From contig DASZTG010000060.1 in the NCBI GenBank assembly GCA_035548375.1, positions 1-64,000 on the forward strand: DNA of 64,000 bases. Reading direction: 5' to 3'. Position numbers and translations under genes: made by a program. The notes under the pieces were generated by a model. That model searched no databases. It was not told where the DNA came from and saw nothing but the letters and a program-made list of their open reading frames with translations. Positions 15,144 through 23,375 of this stretch are shown here, in pieces. This DNA is from JACQAP01 sp035548375. GTDB lineage: Bacteria > Pseudomonadota > Gammaproteobacteria > Burkholderiales > JACQAP01. The first letter of the stretch is position 1; every line of letters starts with the position of its first letter.

Positions 15144-16336
15144 GCGGAGGCCTCCGAAAGCGCCTCGGTGCGCATGTCGCAGGCGTGGTCCTGGCGCTTG
15201 CCTGCGTTGCCGCGACCGCCGGACCGAAGGACGAGCTGAAAGACGTCCGCGATCGCATCGACGCGATCAAGAAGAAGCTCACGGAATCGGAAAGCTCGAA
15301 GGCGGAAGCCGCCGACGCGTTGAAGGACTCCGAGCGCGCCGTCAGCGAAACCAGCCGCAAGATCTACCAGCTTTCCGGCCAGCGGCGCGAAGTCAATTCC
15401 ACCGTTTCCCGGCTGCAATCGCGCATCCAGTCGCTCGAGGCGAGCATCTCCGAGGAACAGTCGGCCCTGGGCAAGCTGCTGTACCAGCAATACGTCGGCG
15501 GCCAGTCCGATGCGGTCAAGCTCGTGCTGACCGGCGAGGACCCCAACGAGATCGCGCGCCAGCTTCACTATTTGAGCTACGTCTCGCGCGCCCGGGCGGA
15601 AATCCTCGCGAACCTTCGCGAAAACCTCGCCGACCTGGAAAAGCTGACGGACGAAAACCGCCGCAAGGGCTCGGAACTGCGCGCGTTGCAGAACGAAGAA
15701 ACCCGGCAGATGCGCAAGCTGGAAAAGCAGAAGGCGGACCGGCACGAGGTCTACGTCAAGGTCTCGGACGACATCGAGAAGAACCGCAGGCAGCTTTCGA
15801 CGCTGACCCGCGACGAGGAGCGCCTGACCCAGCTCATCGACAGGCTCGCGAAAGAAGCGGCTCGCAAGAGCAAGAGCCGAAAGCCCGGCAAGAAGCTCGC
15901 GAACAAGGCGCTCCCCGGCGCCGACAGCGGCTCGGGACCGTTCCGGCAACTGAAGGGCAGGCTGCGCTTGCCCGTCATCGGGGAACTGACCAATCGCTTT
16001 GGCAGCCCAAGGCAGGACAGCGGGCTTTCGTGGAAGGGATTGTTCATTTCCGCCAGGCCCGGCAAGGAGGTCAAGGCCGTGGCCGGCGGGCGGGTGGTCT
16101 ATGCCGACTGGTTGCGCGGCTTCGGTAACCTGCTGATTCTGGATCACGGCGACGGTTACATGAGCCTCTACGGCAACAACGAGTCGCTGCTCAAGCAGGT
16201 CGGAGACGAGACCAGGGCCGGCGATACCATCGCCGCGACGGGCAACAGCGGTGGCAACCCGGATTCGGGTTTATACTTTGAACTGCGATTTCAGGGTAAG
16301 CCCTTCGATCCCATCCCCTGGGTAACATTCAAGTGA
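15140..16336 (+). CDS. envC: Murein hydrolase activator EnvC (degenerate M23/LytM)
   Basis: 398 residues starting at a TTG that overlaps the gpmA stop, with GGAAAG just upstream. It gives a clean signal peptide (GVVLALACVAATAG). Residues 30-230 form a long coiled coil (KDELKDVRDRIDAIKKKL onward). The C-terminal LytM domain (from about 275, LPVIGELTNRFG) lacks the zinc ligands: GLFISAR replaces the HxxxD region and LYFELR replaces HxH. That is what an EnvC-type activator of AmiA/AmiB amidases shows, rather than an active peptidase. Acts at the division septum in the periplasm. The gpmA-envC-ctpA order is common in betaproteobacteria. Confidence 0.92.
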   Translation: MSGGLRKRLGAHVAGVVLALACVAATAGPKDELKDVRDRIDAIKKKLTESESSKAEAADALKDSERAVSETSRKIYQLSGQRREVNSTVSRLQSRIQSLEASISEEQSALGKLLYQQYVGGQSDAVKLVLTGEDPNEIARQLHYLSYVSRARAEILANLRENLADLEKLTDENRRKGSELRALQNEETRQMRKLEKQKADRHEVYVKVSDDIEKNRRQLSTLTRDEERLTQLIDRLAKEAARKSKSRKPGKKLANKALPGADSGSGPFRQLKGRLRLPVIGELTNRFGSPRQDSGLSWKGLFISARPGKEVKAVAGGRVVYADWLRGFGNLLILDHGDGYMSLYGNNESLLKQVGDETRAGDTIAATGNSGGNPDSGLYFELRFQGKPFDPIPWVTFK

Positions 16337-16370
16337 GTGCGCGCGTCTGGTGTCGCGCGCTAGAGGAGTC

Positions 16371-17792
16371 ATGAAGATGCACAGCAAATTTCGGCAGATC
16401 GGGCTGATCGTGCTCGGCGCGGTTCTCGGCGTGCTGATCAGCCTGAACTTCTCCGCGGTCGCGCAGAAGAATGCCGGTCCCCTGCCGATCGAAGACCTGC
16501 GCGCGTTCACCGAGGTGTTCGGCCGCATCAAGAACGATTACGTCGAGCCCGTCGACGACAAGAAGCTCATCTCCGAGGCGATCAACGGCATGCTCTCCGG
16601 CCTGGATCCGCACTCGGCCTACCTCGATGCCGAAGCCTTCCGCGACCTGCAGGTCGGCACGCAGGGCGAATTCGGCGGCCTGGGCATCGAAGTCGGCATG
16701 GAAGACGGCTTCGTGAAAGTCGTCGCCCCGATCGAAGACACGCCCGCCTGGCGCGCCGGCCTCAAGTCCGGCGACCTGATCATCAAGCTCGACGACGCCA
16801 ACGTGAAAGGCATGACCTTGAACGACGCCGTCAAGCGCATGCGCGGCAAGCCGAACACGCCGATCACGCTGACCTTCGTGCGCAAGGGCGACGCCAAGCC
16901 GCGCGTGGTGACGCTGACGCGCGCGATCATCCAGATCCAGAGCGTGAAGGCGAAGCTGCTCGAGCCGGGCTACGCCTACTTCCGCGTGACCCAGTTCCAG
17001 GAACACACGGGCGAGGCGCTGGCGAAGTTCATCGACAAGCTGTTCAAGGACAACAACGGCCCGATGAAGGGCCTGATCCTCGACCTGCGCAACGATCCGG
17101 GCGGCCTGCTGAACGGCGCGGTGGCGATCTCGTCGGCATTCCTGCCGAGCGAAGACCTGGTGGTCTACACCGAGGGGCGCACCGAGGACGCCAAGATGAA
17201 GCTGTTCGCGCGGCCGGAGTATTACCTGCGCGGCAGCAAGGACGATTACCTGAAGAAGCTGCCCAAGGAGGTCAAGACGCTGCCGATGGTGGTGCTGGTC
17301 AACAGCGGCTCGGCGTCGGCTTCCGAAATCGTCGCCGGCGCGCTGCAGGATCACAAGCGCGCCGTGGTGATGGGCACGCAGACCTTCGGCAAGGGCTCGG
17401 TGCAGACCATCCTGCCGCTGGGGAACGGCACCGCGATCAAGCTCACCACGGCGCGCTATTTCACGCCGAACGGCCGCTCCATCCAGGCCAAGGGCATTAC
17501 GCCGGACATCGTCGTCGAGGAAGCCACCGTGACGGAAGGGGAAGCGGCCGCGCGCCTGCGCGAGGCCGACCTCGAGCGCCACCTTGCCAATCCGCAAGGC
17601 GGCACTACGGAAACCAAGCCCGCACCGCCTCCGCAGCAGCAGGCCGTGCCGGCACCCGCGCCCGCGGCGCCCAAGGGCGATGAAAAGCCTGCCGACGACG
17701 GCACGCCGCCGGACATCGTCTCGAAGAACGACTACCAGCTGAACCAGGCGCTGAATCTCTTGAAGGGCCTGCAGATCATCGGCAAGCGCTAG
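16371..17792 (+). CDS. ctpA: S41-family carboxy-terminal processing protease (CtpA/Prc-like)
   Basis: 473 residues from the ATG at 16371, behind TAGAGGAGTC. N-terminal anchor/signal (IGLIVLGAVLGVLISLNFSAVA), a PDZ domain at about 85-165 (FGGLGIEVGM, APAWRAGLKSGD-like TPAWRAGLKSGDLI), then the S41 core. Catalytic Ser lies in VNSGSASASEIVAGALQ and catalytic Lys in MGTQTFGKGSVQTI. A Pro/Ala-rich tail (residues 420-450) follows. Trims C-termini of periplasmic or lipoprotein substrates; in other bacteria it acts on murein hydrolases, which suits its place after envC. A strong terminator follows. Confidence 0.94.
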   Translation: MKMHSKFRQIGLIVLGAVLGVLISLNFSAVAQKNAGPLPIEDLRAFTEVFGRIKNDYVEPVDDKKLISEAINGMLSGLDPHSAYLDAEAFRDLQVGTQGEFGGLGIEVGMEDGFVKVVAPIEDTPAWRAGLKSGDLIIKLDDANVKGMTLNDAVKRMRGKPNTPITLTFVRKGDAKPRVVTLTRAIIQIQSVKAKLLEPGYAYFRVTQFQEHTGEALAKFIDKLFKDNNGPMKGLILDLRNDPGGLLNGAVAISSAFLPSEDLVVYTEGRTEDAKMKLFARPEYYLRGSKDDYLKKLPKEVKTLPMVVLVNSGSASASEIVAGALQDHKRAVVMGTQTFGKGSVQTILPLGNGTAIKLTTARYFTPNGRSIQAKGITPDIVVEEATVTEGEAAARLREADLERHLANPQGGTTETKPAPPPQQQAVPAPAPAAPKGDEKPADDGTPPDIVSKNDYQLNQALNLLKGLQIIGKR

Positions 17793-17818
17793 GCTCCGGC
17801 AGCAATCGCATAAACCAT

Positions 17819-17845
17819 GGAAGGCCCGCCCCGCGCGGGCCTTCC
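17819..17845 (+). terminator. Intrinsic-terminator-like hairpin after ctpA
   Basis: Perfect 11-bp stem GGAAGGCCCGC / GCGGGCCTTCC with a 5-nt loop, 26 nt after the ctpA stop and before moeB. No T-run follows, so efficiency without Rho is uncertain. Confidence 0.75.
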
Positions 17846-17895
17846 GCATCAGACGATTCGGATTTCGGCCCGGGCGACCACATTCGAGCAACGTG

Positions 17896-18684
17896 ATGGA
17901 TGACGACCAGCTACTGCGTTACAGCCGCCATATTTTGCTGCCCGAGATCGGCATCGACGGCCAGCAGAAGCTGCTTGGCGCGCATGCGCTTATCATCGGC
18001 GCCGGCGGCCTGGGCGCACCGGTAGCGCTGTATCTCGCGGCGAGTGGCGTGTCACGGTTGACGATCTGCGACGACGACGACGTCGACCTCACGAACCTGC
18101 AGCGCCAGGTCGTGCACTTCACGGATTCCATCGGCCAGCCCAAGGTCGAGTCCGCCAGGCGCACACTGGCGCGCATCAATCCGCAAATCGAAGTCGCCGC
18201 CGTCGCGGAGCGCGTTGCCGGCGAAAAGCTGGAGCAGCTGGTCGCTTCCGCGGACGTGGTGATCGACTGCACCGACAACTTCGCCACCCGGCATGCGATC
18301 AACCGCGCCTGCGTGCGATTTTCCAGGCCGCTGGTGTCGGGTGCTGCGATCCGATTCGACGGACAGGTCGCCGTGTTCGACCTTCGGCGCGCGGACAGCC
18401 CCTGCTATCACTGCCTGTTTCCGGAAGCAGGCGACCACGAGGAAATGCGATGCGCGGTCATGGGCGTCTTTGCCCCGCTCGTCGGCATCATCGGTTCGAC
18501 CCAGGCGGCGGAGGCATTGAAGCTGCTGATGGAACTGGGTCGCGACCTGACCGGAAGGCTGCTGCTGCTGGACGCGCTGTCCATGGAGTGGCGCAGCGTG
18601 AAGCTGAAGAAGGATCCCCAGTGCGCCGTGTGCAGCGCCGGCAACACCGCCCAGCGCGCCGCGGTGCATGCCTGCGCACCGTGA
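17896..18684 (+). CDS. moeB: Molybdopterin-synthase adenylyltransferase MoeB / ThiF-HesA family
   Basis: 262 residues. ATP-binding GAGGLGAP at about 36-43, the adenylation region CDDDDVDLTNLQRQVVHF with the conserved Arg, DCTDNFATRH, and a zinc site made of CYHC (with CLF after it) and CAVC near the end. The conserved Cys in RCAVMGVFAPL is present. Adenylates the C-terminal Gly of a ubiquitin-like sulfur carrier (MoaD or ThiS). MoeB and ThiF cannot be separated from sequence alone; I favour MoeB from length and the cysteine pair. ATG at 17896 chosen; a GTG sits one codon upstream. Confidence 0.9.
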   Translation: MDDDQLLRYSRHILLPEIGIDGQQKLLGAHALIIGAGGLGAPVALYLAASGVSRLTICDDDDVDLTNLQRQVVHFTDSIGQPKVESARRTLARINPQIEVAAVAERVAGEKLEQLVASADVVIDCTDNFATRHAINRACVRFSRPLVSGAAIRFDGQVAVFDLRRADSPCYHCLFPEAGDHEEMRCAVMGVFAPLVGIIGSTQAAEALKLLMELGRDLTGRLLLLDALSMEWRSVKLKKDPQCAVCSAGNTAQRAAVHACAP

Positions 18685-18688
18685 CCCC

Positions 18689-19171
18689 CTACTGTTCGCG
18701 ATACTCCACGCGGGTACGGCCACTGCCGGCGGATTCGTAGATCATTTCCTTGCCGGTCACCTGCCTGAGCTTCCAGGCCGCCGCGAACCCTACCGGCATC
18801 AGGCTGGGCAAGGTCGACGATTCGATCTTCGTGTGCAGGTAGCCGTCGCGAACGTTCCAGTTTCCGCTCGCCGTGAAGTAATACACCAGCCTGCCGTTCC
18901 TGACCTCGTAATTCGGGCGGTTGGGCAGGTAGAAATCCGGCGGCACCAGCATGCGCAACTCGCCCTGCCAGTTGACCCTTCCACCTGGCAACAGCGTGAA
19001 GTGGGTCTCCACGATGACGTCGTCGGGCGCGACTTCGCGGGAGCCCCAGGTGCCGACGACGACCTTGGCGAAATCGTCATCCGAGGCGCCGCATCCCGCC
19101 ACCAGCAGCAACAGCAGCAGGAACCGGCGCCAGCCCGACCTCAGACCAGGGCCGGCCACTGCGCGGTCCAC
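18689..19171 (-). CDS. Putative lipoprotein of unknown function
   Basis: 160 residues. A basic N-terminus and LLLLLLLVAGCGASDD form a lipobox (VAGC), so an outer- or inner-membrane lipoprotein is likely. The mature part starts GTWGSREVAPDDVIVETHF and has alternating beta-strand-like segments (GGRVNWQGELRM, NGRLVYYFTASGNWNV). That recalls small lipocalin-like 'lipoprotein with a VGTW start' proteins. No family recognised. GTG start at 19171 lies inside the end of slmA (31-nt overlap); a GTG at 19159 is an alternative. It ends tail to tail with moeB. Confidence 0.7.
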   Translation of the reverse strand: MDRAVAGPGLRSGWRRFLLLLLLVAGCGASDDDFAKVVVGTWGSREVAPDDVIVETHFTLLPGGRVNWQGELRMLVPPDFYLPNRPNYEVRNGRLVYYFTASGNWNVRDGYLHTKIESSTLPSLMPVGFAAAWKLRQVTGKEMIYESAGSGRTRVEYREQ

Positions 19172-19713
19172 TGATCCATCGGATCGCGCCGGAATCCGCT
19201 CTTGGCGAACTGGTGCCAGCGGCCCACGACGAACGCGATCATGAGGTTCGCCTGCGCCGCGGTGTCGGTCGATTCAGGTATCTGCTTTTCCGACATCGCG
19301 AAGCGCAGCGATTGCTTCAGCGTGGATTCGAGGCGGTCGTGCAACTGGTTGATGCGCGCCTGCAAGCGCTCGTCTTCGTTGACCAGTGCGTCGCCGATCA
19401 GCACGCGCGTCATGCCGGGATTCTTCTTCGCGAAGCCGAGCAGCGCGGCGATGATCGCCTCAAGCTGCTTGAGGCCGCTCGCTTCGTCGGCGGTGATCTT
19501 GTTGACCAGGCCGAACAGCGTCTGCTCGATGAACTCGATCAGGCCCTCGAACATCTGCGCCTTGCTGGCGAAATGCCTATACAGCGCGGCTTCCGACACG
19601 TCCAGCCTTGCCGCCAGCGCCGCCGTGGTGATTTTCTCCCCCTTGGGATTCTCGAGCATGCTCGCAAGGGTCTGCAGGATCTGCAGCTTGCGTTCTCCCG
19701 GCTTCGTCGGCAT
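19141..19713 (-). CDS. slmA: Nucleoid occlusion factor SlmA (TetR family)
   Basis: 190 residues. An N-terminal TetR helix-turn-helix (ITTAALAARLDVSEAALYRH) is followed by FASKAQMFEGLIEFIEQTLF, the SlmA signature. The C-terminal half has GMTRVLIGDALVNEDERLQ and FVVGRWHQFAKSGFRRDP. SlmA binds chromosome sites and blocks FtsZ ring assembly over the nucleoid. Located downstream of argB and a HAD nucleotidase, the usual betaproteobacterial order. Confidence 0.94.
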   Translation of the reverse strand: MPTKPGERKLQILQTLASMLENPKGEKITTAALAARLDVSEAALYRHFASKAQMFEGLIEFIEQTLFGLVNKITADEASGLKQLEAIIAALLGFAKKNPGMTRVLIGDALVNEDERLQARINQLHDRLESTLKQSLRFAMSEKQIPESTDTAAQANLMIAFVVGRWHQFAKSGFRRDPMDQWTAQWPALV

Positions 19714-19785
19714 GGGGGCTCTGGATGGAAGTGGGAACGGGCGAAGGGTGGTCCGGACGACAAGGTTACCCGAACGGCGGGCAAT

Positions 19786-20451
19786 TTAACACGCGCCCCG
19801 CAGGCGGTGCAGGAGCCGGGGAAGTCGAAACAGGTGTCGAACGCTCGCATCCACCCACGCCGGCGCGCACCCCGAGGCGCCGACCCAGACCGTCGTCATG
19901 CCCAGGCGCCTCGCGGTATGCAGGTTCTCCAGGCTGTCCTCCACCATTATGCATCGCGATGCCACGAGGCGGTGCTCGCGCATGAGCCGCAGGAATCCAT
20001 GCGCCTGCGGCTTCGGGCGGAACCGCGTCCGTTCGATCGAAAACACGTCGTCGAACAGGTCGCGCACGCCGAGCACGCCGAGCACGAGCTCGATGTAGTG
20101 CGCGGGCGCGTTGGAGAACACGAATTTGCGTCCCGGCAATCGGCGCAGCACGTGGCGAAGCCCCCGGCGTCCAACCACCATTTTCGAGATGTCCGGAAAG
20201 CGGTGCGTCTCCTGCAGGAAATGCGCGGGATCGACGTCGTGGTGGCGGATCAGTCCCAGCAGCGTCGCGCCATAGCGCCGCCAGTAGGCATCGCGCAGGT
20301 GGTTGGCGCTCTGCTCGTCGACGCCGAGGTGCCTGGCGACGTACTCGGTCATCGACCGGTTGATGTGCGGAAAGATGTGCGGATCCGCATCGTGCAGCGT
20401 GTTGTCCAGGTCGAAGATCCAGACCCTGCTCCCGCCGGATTCGGAATGCAT
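19786..20451 (-). CDS. HAD-family pyrimidine 5'-nucleotidase
   Basis: 221 residues from the ATG at 20451. HAD motif I is WIFDLDNTLHDADPHIF, with nucleophile D14 and acid D16. Motif II is FVFSNAPAHY, motif III Lys lies in RFRPKPQAHGF, and motif IV is MVEDSLENL. The cap insertion contains RYGATLLGLIRHHDVDP, the pattern of the SDT1/YjjG-like pyrimidine nucleotidases that neighbour argB and slmA in betaproteobacteria. Dephosphorylates pyrimidine nucleoside monophosphates in the cytosol. It begins 14 nt after argB. Confidence 0.88.
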   Translation of the reverse strand: MHSESGGSRVWIFDLDNTLHDADPHIFPHINRSMTEYVARHLGVDEQSANHLRDAYWRRYGATLLGLIRHHDVDPAHFLQETHRFPDISKMVVGRRGLRHVLRRLPGRKFVFSNAPAHYIELVLGVLGVRDLFDDVFSIERTRFRPKPQAHGFLRLMREHRLVASRCIMVEDSLENLHTARRLGMTTVWVGASGCAPAWVDASVRHLFRLPRLLHRLRGAC

Positions 20452-20465
20452 GAGCGCGATGCGCG

Positions 20466-21353
20466 CTAGCGGTTGCGGATCAGCGTCCCAACACCCTGGT
20501 CGGTCAGCACTTCCAGCAGCAGCGCGTGCTCGACGCGGCCGTCGATGATGTGCACGCTGCGCACGCCGCTCTTGGCGGCGTCCAGCGCCGAGCCGATCTT
20601 CGGCAGCATGCCGCCGCTGATGGTGCCGTCGGCGAACAGGTCGTCCACCTGCTTCGGCGTGAGGCCGGTCAGCAGCTTGCCATTCTTGTCCAGCACGCCC
20701 GGGGTATTGGTCAGCAGGATGAGCTTTTCCGCGTGCAGGATTTCCGCCAGCTTGCCGGCCACCAGGTCCGCGTTGATGTTGTAGGACTCGCCATCCTCCC
20801 CCACGCCGATGGGTGCCACGACCGGGATGAACTCGCGGCTTTCCAGCAGGGAGATCACCTCCGGGTCGATGCTCTGGATTTCGCCGACCTGGCCGATGTC
20901 GAGCATGTCGGCGGCGTCGTCCTTGTTCGGCAACATCATTTTCTTGGCGCGAATGAACGAACCGTCCTTGCCGGTGAGCCCGATCGCGCGGCCACCGTTC
21001 TGGTTGATGAGGTTGACGATCTCCTTGTTGACCAGGCCGCCGAGGACCATCTCCACCACGTCCATGGTTTCGCGGTCGGTCACCCGCATGCCCTGGATGA
21101 ATTCGCCTTTCTTGCCGATGCGCTTCAACATGTCGTCGATCTGCGGGCCGCCGCCGTGGACGACCACCGGATCCATGCCGACCAGCTTGAGCAGCACCAC
21201 GTCGCGGGCGAAGGAGTGTTTCAGGTTCTCGTCCGTCATGGCATTGCCGCCGTACTTCACGACGATGGTCTTGCCGTGGAAGCGGCGGATGTAAGGCAGC
21301 GCCTCGGCCAGGACTTGCGCCTTCTGCGCGACTTCGTTGGCGGACAGGGACAT
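20466..21353 (-). CDS. argB: Acetylglutamate kinase
   Basis: 295 residues from the ATG at 21353. Key motifs: TIVVKYGGNAM (phosphate-binding Lys/GG), VVVHGGGPQIDDMLKRIGK, NQNGGRAIGLTGKDG, INADLVAGKLAEIL and LLTNTPGVLDKNGKLL. Second step of arginine biosynthesis, phosphorylating N-acetylglutamate. The other readings upstream of 21353 are not conserved. First gene of the argB-nucleotidase-slmA run. Confidence 0.96.
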   Translation of the reverse strand: MSLSANEVAQKAQVLAEALPYIRRFHGKTIVVKYGGNAMTDENLKHSFARDVVLLKLVGMDPVVVHGGGPQIDDMLKRIGKKGEFIQGMRVTDRETMDVVEMVLGGLVNKEIVNLINQNGGRAIGLTGKDGSFIRAKKMMLPNKDDAADMLDIGQVGEIQSIDPEVISLLESREFIPVVAPIGVGEDGESYNINADLVAGKLAEILHAEKLILLTNTPGVLDKNGKLLTGLTPKQVDDLFADGTISGGMLPKIGSALDAAKSGVRSVHIIDGRVEHALLLEVLTDQGVGTLIRNR

Positions 21354-21414
21354 GGGGCACCGGCTGCGTTGGGGTGGCGCGAATTTTAACCGACCGGCCT
21401 GCGGCCCCACCACC

Positions 21415-21444
21415 AAAGAAAAAGGGCGGCAAGATGCCGCCCTT
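21415..21444 (-). terminator. Rho-independent terminator after the small heat-shock gene
   Basis: On the minus strand a 10-bp stem (AAGGGCGGCA / TGCCGCCCTT) with a 3-nt loop, then a T-rich tract TTTCTTT. It starts 22 nt after the Hsp20 stop. Confidence 0.85.
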
Positions 21445-21465
21445 CATCGTGGAACCGGGTGGTGC

Positions 21466-21888
21466 TTACTGGATCGTCAACTTCTTGGCGGATTCCGCGG
21501 CCTTCTTCGGCAATCGCAGTTCCAGCACGCCATCGGCGTATTTGGCCTCGGCGGCGGCTTCGTCGACGTCCTGCGCCAGGCTGAACGCACGATAGACCTT
21601 GCCGTAATAGCGCTCGGATCGCAGCGACTTCTCGCCTTTTTCCTGCACCCGGTTCTTGATTTCCGCGGTCACGGTCACCTGGTTGCCGTCGATGGTGACG
21701 TTGATGTCTTCCTTCTTCACGCCGGGGACCTCGGCATGCACGACGTAGGCGCCGTCTTCCTCGGTGACATCCATGCGGAACTGCGCGGCGGGCGCGGGCG
21801 TGTCAACGGAGACCGGGCGCACGAGGAAGCCCTTGAAAAAATCGTCGAACGGATCGCTGAACGGGGTATAGCGGGACAGGCTTGCCAT
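21466..21888 (-). CDS. Hsp20/alpha-crystallin-family small heat-shock protein
   Basis: 140 residues from the ATG at 21888, which follows AAGGAGAG. The short N-terminus (SRYTPFSDPFDDFFKGF) leads into an alpha-crystallin domain (about 38-130): FRMDVTEEDGAYVVHAEVPG, VTIDGNQVTVTAEI, and YADGVLELRLPKK near the end. An ATP-independent holdase for denatured proteins. A CTTGAAA at 21959-21965 upstream could be a sigma-32 -35 element, but I do not see a matching -10. Confidence 0.93.
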   Translation of the reverse strand: MASLSRYTPFSDPFDDFFKGFLVRPVSVDTPAPAAQFRMDVTEEDGAYVVHAEVPGVKKEDINVTIDGNQVTVTAEIKNRVQEKGEKSLRSERYYGKVYRAFSLAQDVDEAAAEAKYADGVLELRLPKKAAESAKKLTIQ

Positions 21889-22216
21889 GATTTCTCTCCT
21901 TGAAAATGAGTGCGGGCTTTCTTCGCCCATGTCGCGAAAGTAGGCCCGCCATGCGCGGTTTCAAGGGGATTTTTTTGATCCAACCGGCCTTGAGTTCCTG
22001 GAATCCAGCCACTAGATACGCGGGCTTGCCCGAGGCCAGCACCTCCACCTCCGCCACTGCGGCAGGCACGCCAGCCATGGTCCTCCCGCCACCCTGCCGA
22101 CGAATTAAGTCACGCCTGCGTGCATCCAGATTCCGGATCACGTCGTAGTTTCTTGTGCGGCGGGCAGGACCGGCCGCAATCGCGATCATCGTCAACCTTT
22201 CGGAAGGAGCAGGGAC
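21889..22216. other. Intergenic space between Hsp20 and the bufferin-type operon
   Basis: This is the only stretch longer than 300 bases without a confident gene. It should hold the divergent promoters of hsp20 (minus) and bufA (plus). CTTGAAA on the minus strand at 21959-21965 resembles a heat-shock -35. On the minus strand an open frame running from 22195 into hsp20 has no recognisable homology and is not called. No promoter for bufA could be placed with confidence. Confidence 0.45.
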
Positions 22217-22471
22217 ATGGAAAGCAAGAAGCTATTGGGCATGGCCGTCGCGGCCTCGGCGGCGGCGCTGTTCGTCGCAGGGTGTGCGAACATGGGCGGC
22301 AGCAGCGGCGGCAGCGAGGCAAAGGTCGCCTGCAACGGCGGCAACGCCTGCAAGGGCCAGAGCGAATGCAAGACCGGTGCGAGCTCGTGCAAGGGACAGA
22401 ATGCATGCAAGGGACAGGGCTTCGTCAGCCTGACCCCGGAAGAATGCAAGAAGGCCGGCGGCCGCGTGTAA
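22217..22471 (+). CDS. bufA: BufA2-like Cys-rich metallophore precursor
   Basis: 84 residues behind GGAAGGAGC. An N-terminal signal (LLGMAVAASAAALFVAGCAN) ends in a lipobox-like VAGC (C23). The mature part has six more Cys at 39, 45, 51, 58, 64 and 77 in repeated CKGQ contexts (NACKGQSEC, SSCKGQNACKGQG), ending LTPEECKKAGG. Bufferins are small periplasmic peptides whose Cys are turned into copper-binding thiooxazole-type groups by an MNIO enzyme; the BufA2 subfamily carries this kind of NACKGQ pattern. The two following genes are the expected bufB and bufC partners. The family assignment is from memory of the pattern and synteny. Confidence 0.82.
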   Translation: MESKKLLGMAVAASAAALFVAGCANMGGSSGGSEAKVACNGGNACKGQSECKTGASSCKGQNACKGQGFVSLTPEECKKAGGRV

Positions 22472-22480
22472 TGCCGCCAG

Positions 22481-22512
22481 GGCGGGCAACCCGGACCAAG
22501 GGATTGCCCGCC
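22481..22512 (+). other. Strong hairpin between bufA and bufB
   Basis: Inverted repeat GGCGGGCAA (22481-22489) / TTGCCCGCC (22504-22512), with an inner CCC/GGG pairing, 10 nt after the bufA stop. No T-run follows. It may stabilise the precursor mRNA or attenuate read-through so that peptide exceeds enzyme; this is inference. Confidence 0.6.
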
Positions 22513-22538
22513 GGTCCAATGCCCTGGAGGAATGAAGC

Positions 22539-23375
22539 GTGACGACGGAACTGGGATTCGGGCTCGGCCTGCGAACGGACCACTACGAGGCCATCCTCGA
22601 GTCGCGCCCGCGTGTCGACTGGTTCGAGGCGCTCACCGAGAACTACCTTGTACCCGGCGGCAAGCCGCTGCACTACCTCGACCGCATTCGCGCCGACTAT
22701 CCCGTGGTCCTGCACGGCGTATCGCTGTCGATCGGCAGCGCGGACCCGCTGGACCGCGACTACCTCGAGGCCCTGAAGGCGCTGGCCGCGCGCGTGCAGC
22801 CGGCGTGGATTTCGGATCATTTGTGCTGGACCGGCGTGGCGGGCAGGAACCTGCACGACCTGTTTCCCATTCCCTATACGGAGGAGGCTATCGACCATGT
22901 CGCCTCCCGCGTGCGCGAGGTCCAGGACTTCCTCGGCCGCCGCATCCTGCTGGAGAACGTCTCCAGCTACGTCACCTTCCGCTCGTCGGCCCTGAGCGAA
23001 TGGGAGTTCCTGTCGGAAATCGCGCGCCGCGCCGACTGCGACATCCTGCTCGACGTGAACAACATCTACGTGAGCGCGTTCAACCACGGCTTCGATGCGC
23101 TGGATTTCCTGGACGGCGTCGAGCCGGATCGCGTGCGCCAGATCCACCTGGCCGGACACAACAACTGCGGCACGCACATCATCGATACCCACGACGCCGA
23201 CATCGTCGATCCGGTGTGGGACCTGTACGCCCAGGCGGTTCGCCGTTTCGGCAAGGTGGCGACCATGATCGAGCGCGACGACCATATCCCGCCTCTGGCC
23301 GACCTGGTGGCAGAGCTCGGACGCGCGCGCACCGTTGCCGCAGGCGCCTTACCAGCAAAATCGAAGGCCGCATGA
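22539..23375 (+). CDS. bufB: BufB: DUF692/MNIO-family multinuclear iron oxidase
   Basis: 278 residues starting at a GTG with GGAGGAATGAAGC upstream. TIM-barrel DUF692 marks: GFGLGLRTDHY, WFEALTENY (E35), VLHGVSLSIG (H59), WISDHLCW (D93, H94), RILLENVSSY (E139), LLDVNNIYVSAFNHGFD (D172, N175, H183), QIHLAGH, IIDTHDADIVDPVW, and a late Glu in MIERDDHIP. These His/Asp/Glu positions are the iron ligands in MbnB and related MNIO enzymes, which convert peptide Cys to oxazolone or thiooxazole groups. Substrate is taken to be the bufA product just upstream. Its stop overlaps the bufC start (ATGA). Confidence 0.92.
   Translation: MTTELGFGLGLRTDHYEAILESRPRVDWFEALTENYLVPGGKPLHYLDRIRADYPVVLHGVSLSIGSADPLDRDYLEALKALAARVQPAWISDHLCWTGVAGRNLHDLFPIPYTEEAIDHVASRVREVQDFLGRRILLENVSSYVTFRSSALSEWEFLSEIARRADCDILLDVNNIYVSAFNHGFDALDFLDGVEPDRVRQIHLAGHNNCGTHIIDTHDADIVDPVWDLYAQAVRRFGKVATMIERDDHIPPLADLVAELGRARTVAAGALPAKSKAA

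Noticed and set aside
16329..17891. 520-codon minus-strand frame opposite ctpA
   Set aside because: An antisense shadow of a strongly conserved protease; sequence is Arg/Leu/Gly-rich without a recognised fold.
21803..22195. 130-codon minus-strand frame in the gap upstream of hsp20
   Set aside because: It overlaps the hsp20 coding region in another frame and has no homology I recognise. GGGAGGACC lies before an internal ATG near 22080, so a small gene is not fully excluded.
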